Below, piece by piece: positions 5,749 through 6,378 of a stretch of DNA of 6,378 nt (position 1 is the stretch's first letter; each line of letters starts with the position of its first letter). The notes under the pieces are model-generated. The model was not told where the DNA came from, did not search any database, and saw only the letters and a program-made list of their open reading frames with translations. Origin of the DNA: Candidatus Zipacnadia bacterium (GTDB taxonomy: Bacteria > Armatimonadota > Zipacnadia > Zipacnadales > Zipacnadaceae); the NCBI GenBank assembly GCA_029821515.1, contig JALGTD010000087.1:1-6378 (forward strand), in the 5' to 3' direction. A program made the translations under genes and the position numbers.

Positions 5749-6378
5749 TTAGACAAACTGTTTGAGGTGCTGCAACCCTTTGACAAATCCGGCCTCGCGG
5801 GGCCAGGCGGCGTCTTCGTGCTCAATGCTCAGCACTCCGTCGTAGCCGATTCGGCGCAGGCGGCTCACGCAGGGACCCCAATCAATCTCGCCGAATCCGG
5901 GAATGACAAATCGCCACCAATCATCGGTCTTTGTGCCCAGGTATCCCCGCTCGCTGTAGCGAATCTCGGTATCTTTAGCATGAGTGTGAAAGATTCGGTC
6001 AGCGAAGTCGTCAATGGCTGACAGGTAGTCAATCTCCTGTATGACCAGATGAGAAGGGTCGAAGTTAAGCCCAAAGTTCTCGTAGGGCACCAGGTCGAAC
6101 ATCAGGTCCCACTGGCCCAGGTGCATTATATTGGTAGCGTACCAGTTTTCCAGGGCGATCTTCACCCCGGCCTGGGCGGCGTCGACACACAGGTCGGTAA
6201 AGAAGGGCGCGGCGATCTCTTCGAGCGTCTCCTCCCGGCTCATTCCCTCCGGCGGCAGCCCGGCATTGCAGCAAAGAACTTCAACATCTATATCGCTGCA
6301 TATCCCGACCAGAGAAGCTACCCACTGCTGATTGCGCTGGCGCTCGTCGGCGTCACCTGCGGTTACATCAACGTATGC
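5749..6378 (-). CDS. Sugar phosphate isomerase/epimerase-type TIM-barrel protein, N-terminus cut by window edge
   Basis: The visible 209 residues are the C-terminal two thirds of an AP_endonuc_2 / xylose isomerase-like TIM barrel. Enzymes of this group isomerise, epimerise or dehydrate sugars and polyols using a bound divalent metal. Counting from the window edge, the probable metal ligands are Glu77 (ALENW), Asp107 with His110 (NFDPSHL), His133 (HTHAKD), and Glu186 (LSIEHED). The usual end motif WGPCVSRLRRIGYDGVLSIE is present. The reading frame is open to position 6378, so ATG at 6243 (MSREETLEE), within the visible frame, is not the true start. The visible part opens AYVDVTAGDADERQ, which fits the early barrel strands. 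The exact substrate cannot be told; inosose, hydroxypyruvate and tagatose/psicose-type enzymes all look alike at this level. The DUF1015 gene follows after 38 bp. Confidence 0.9.
   Translation of the reverse strand, partial: AYVDVTAGDADERQRNQQWVASLVGICSDIDVEVLCCNAGLPPEGMSREETLEEIAAPFFTDLCVDAAQAGVKIALENWYATNIMHLGQWDLMFDLVPYENFGLNFDPSHLVIQEIDYLSAIDDFADRIFHTHAKDTEIRYSERGYLGTKTDDWWRFVIPGFGEIDWGPCVSRLRRIGYDGVLSIEHEDAAWPREAGFVKGLQHLKQFV

Noticed and set aside
5360..6021. Two overlapping plus-strand frames opposite the DUF1015 and isomerase genes
   Set aside because: Both are antisense to genes with strong conserved motifs, and neither has recognisable domains.
1..6378. CRISPR arrays, tRNA or rRNA genes, insertion sequences, toxin-antitoxin or phage genes
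   Set aside because: Scanned by eye on both strands. No spaced repeats, cloverleaf, transposase motifs or terminal inverted repeats were found.

Overview
All six protein-coding genes lie on the minus strand, so the window is read right to left. Coding density is high, GC content looks moderately high by eye, and most genes have strong GGAGG-type ribosome binding sites, with one GTG start. It looks like the chromosome of a free-living bacterium. The stand-alone receiver protein (the VDDERHIVRLVQVNLERAGYEV and GWSSGVDSYLTKPFNP blocks) and the pairing of sugar kinase with TIM-barrel isomerase remind me of Armatimonadota or other deep-branching soil, sediment or thermal lineages. That placement is from memory and is only a weak inference.

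Layout in transcription order. (1) 6378-5749: sugar phosphate isomerase/epimerase-type TIM barrel, cut by the right window edge at its N-terminus. (2) 5710-4373: a DUF1015-family protein of unknown function, 38 bp downstream and probably in the same transcript. (3) A 168-bp gap, then 4204-3830: a small TM1367-type cyclophilin-fold protein. (4) 3769-2225: xylulokinase, 60 bp further on. (5) A near-perfect sigma-70 promoter with an extended -10, starting one base after the xylulokinase stop, and a leader of about 90 nt with short tandem repeats and a possible hairpin over the ribosome binding site. (6) 2094-1678: a single-domain response regulator. (7) A 204-bp gap with a terminator-like hairpin, then 1473 to the left edge: an ABC exporter half-transporter, cut just after the first residue of its LSGGQ signature.

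Functionally, the right two thirds suggests carbohydrate handling: a ketose/aldose-type isomerase or epimerase and a kinase that phosphorylates D-xylulose, with two poorly understood conserved proteins between them. The response regulator has its own strong promoter and looks like an independent unit. The ABC exporter appears to be a third unit. I saw no mobile element, CRISPR array, tRNA or rRNA, and no clear sign of a new multi-gene system. The most interesting items are the response-regulator promoter and leader, and the two poorly characterised proteins in the sugar cluster.
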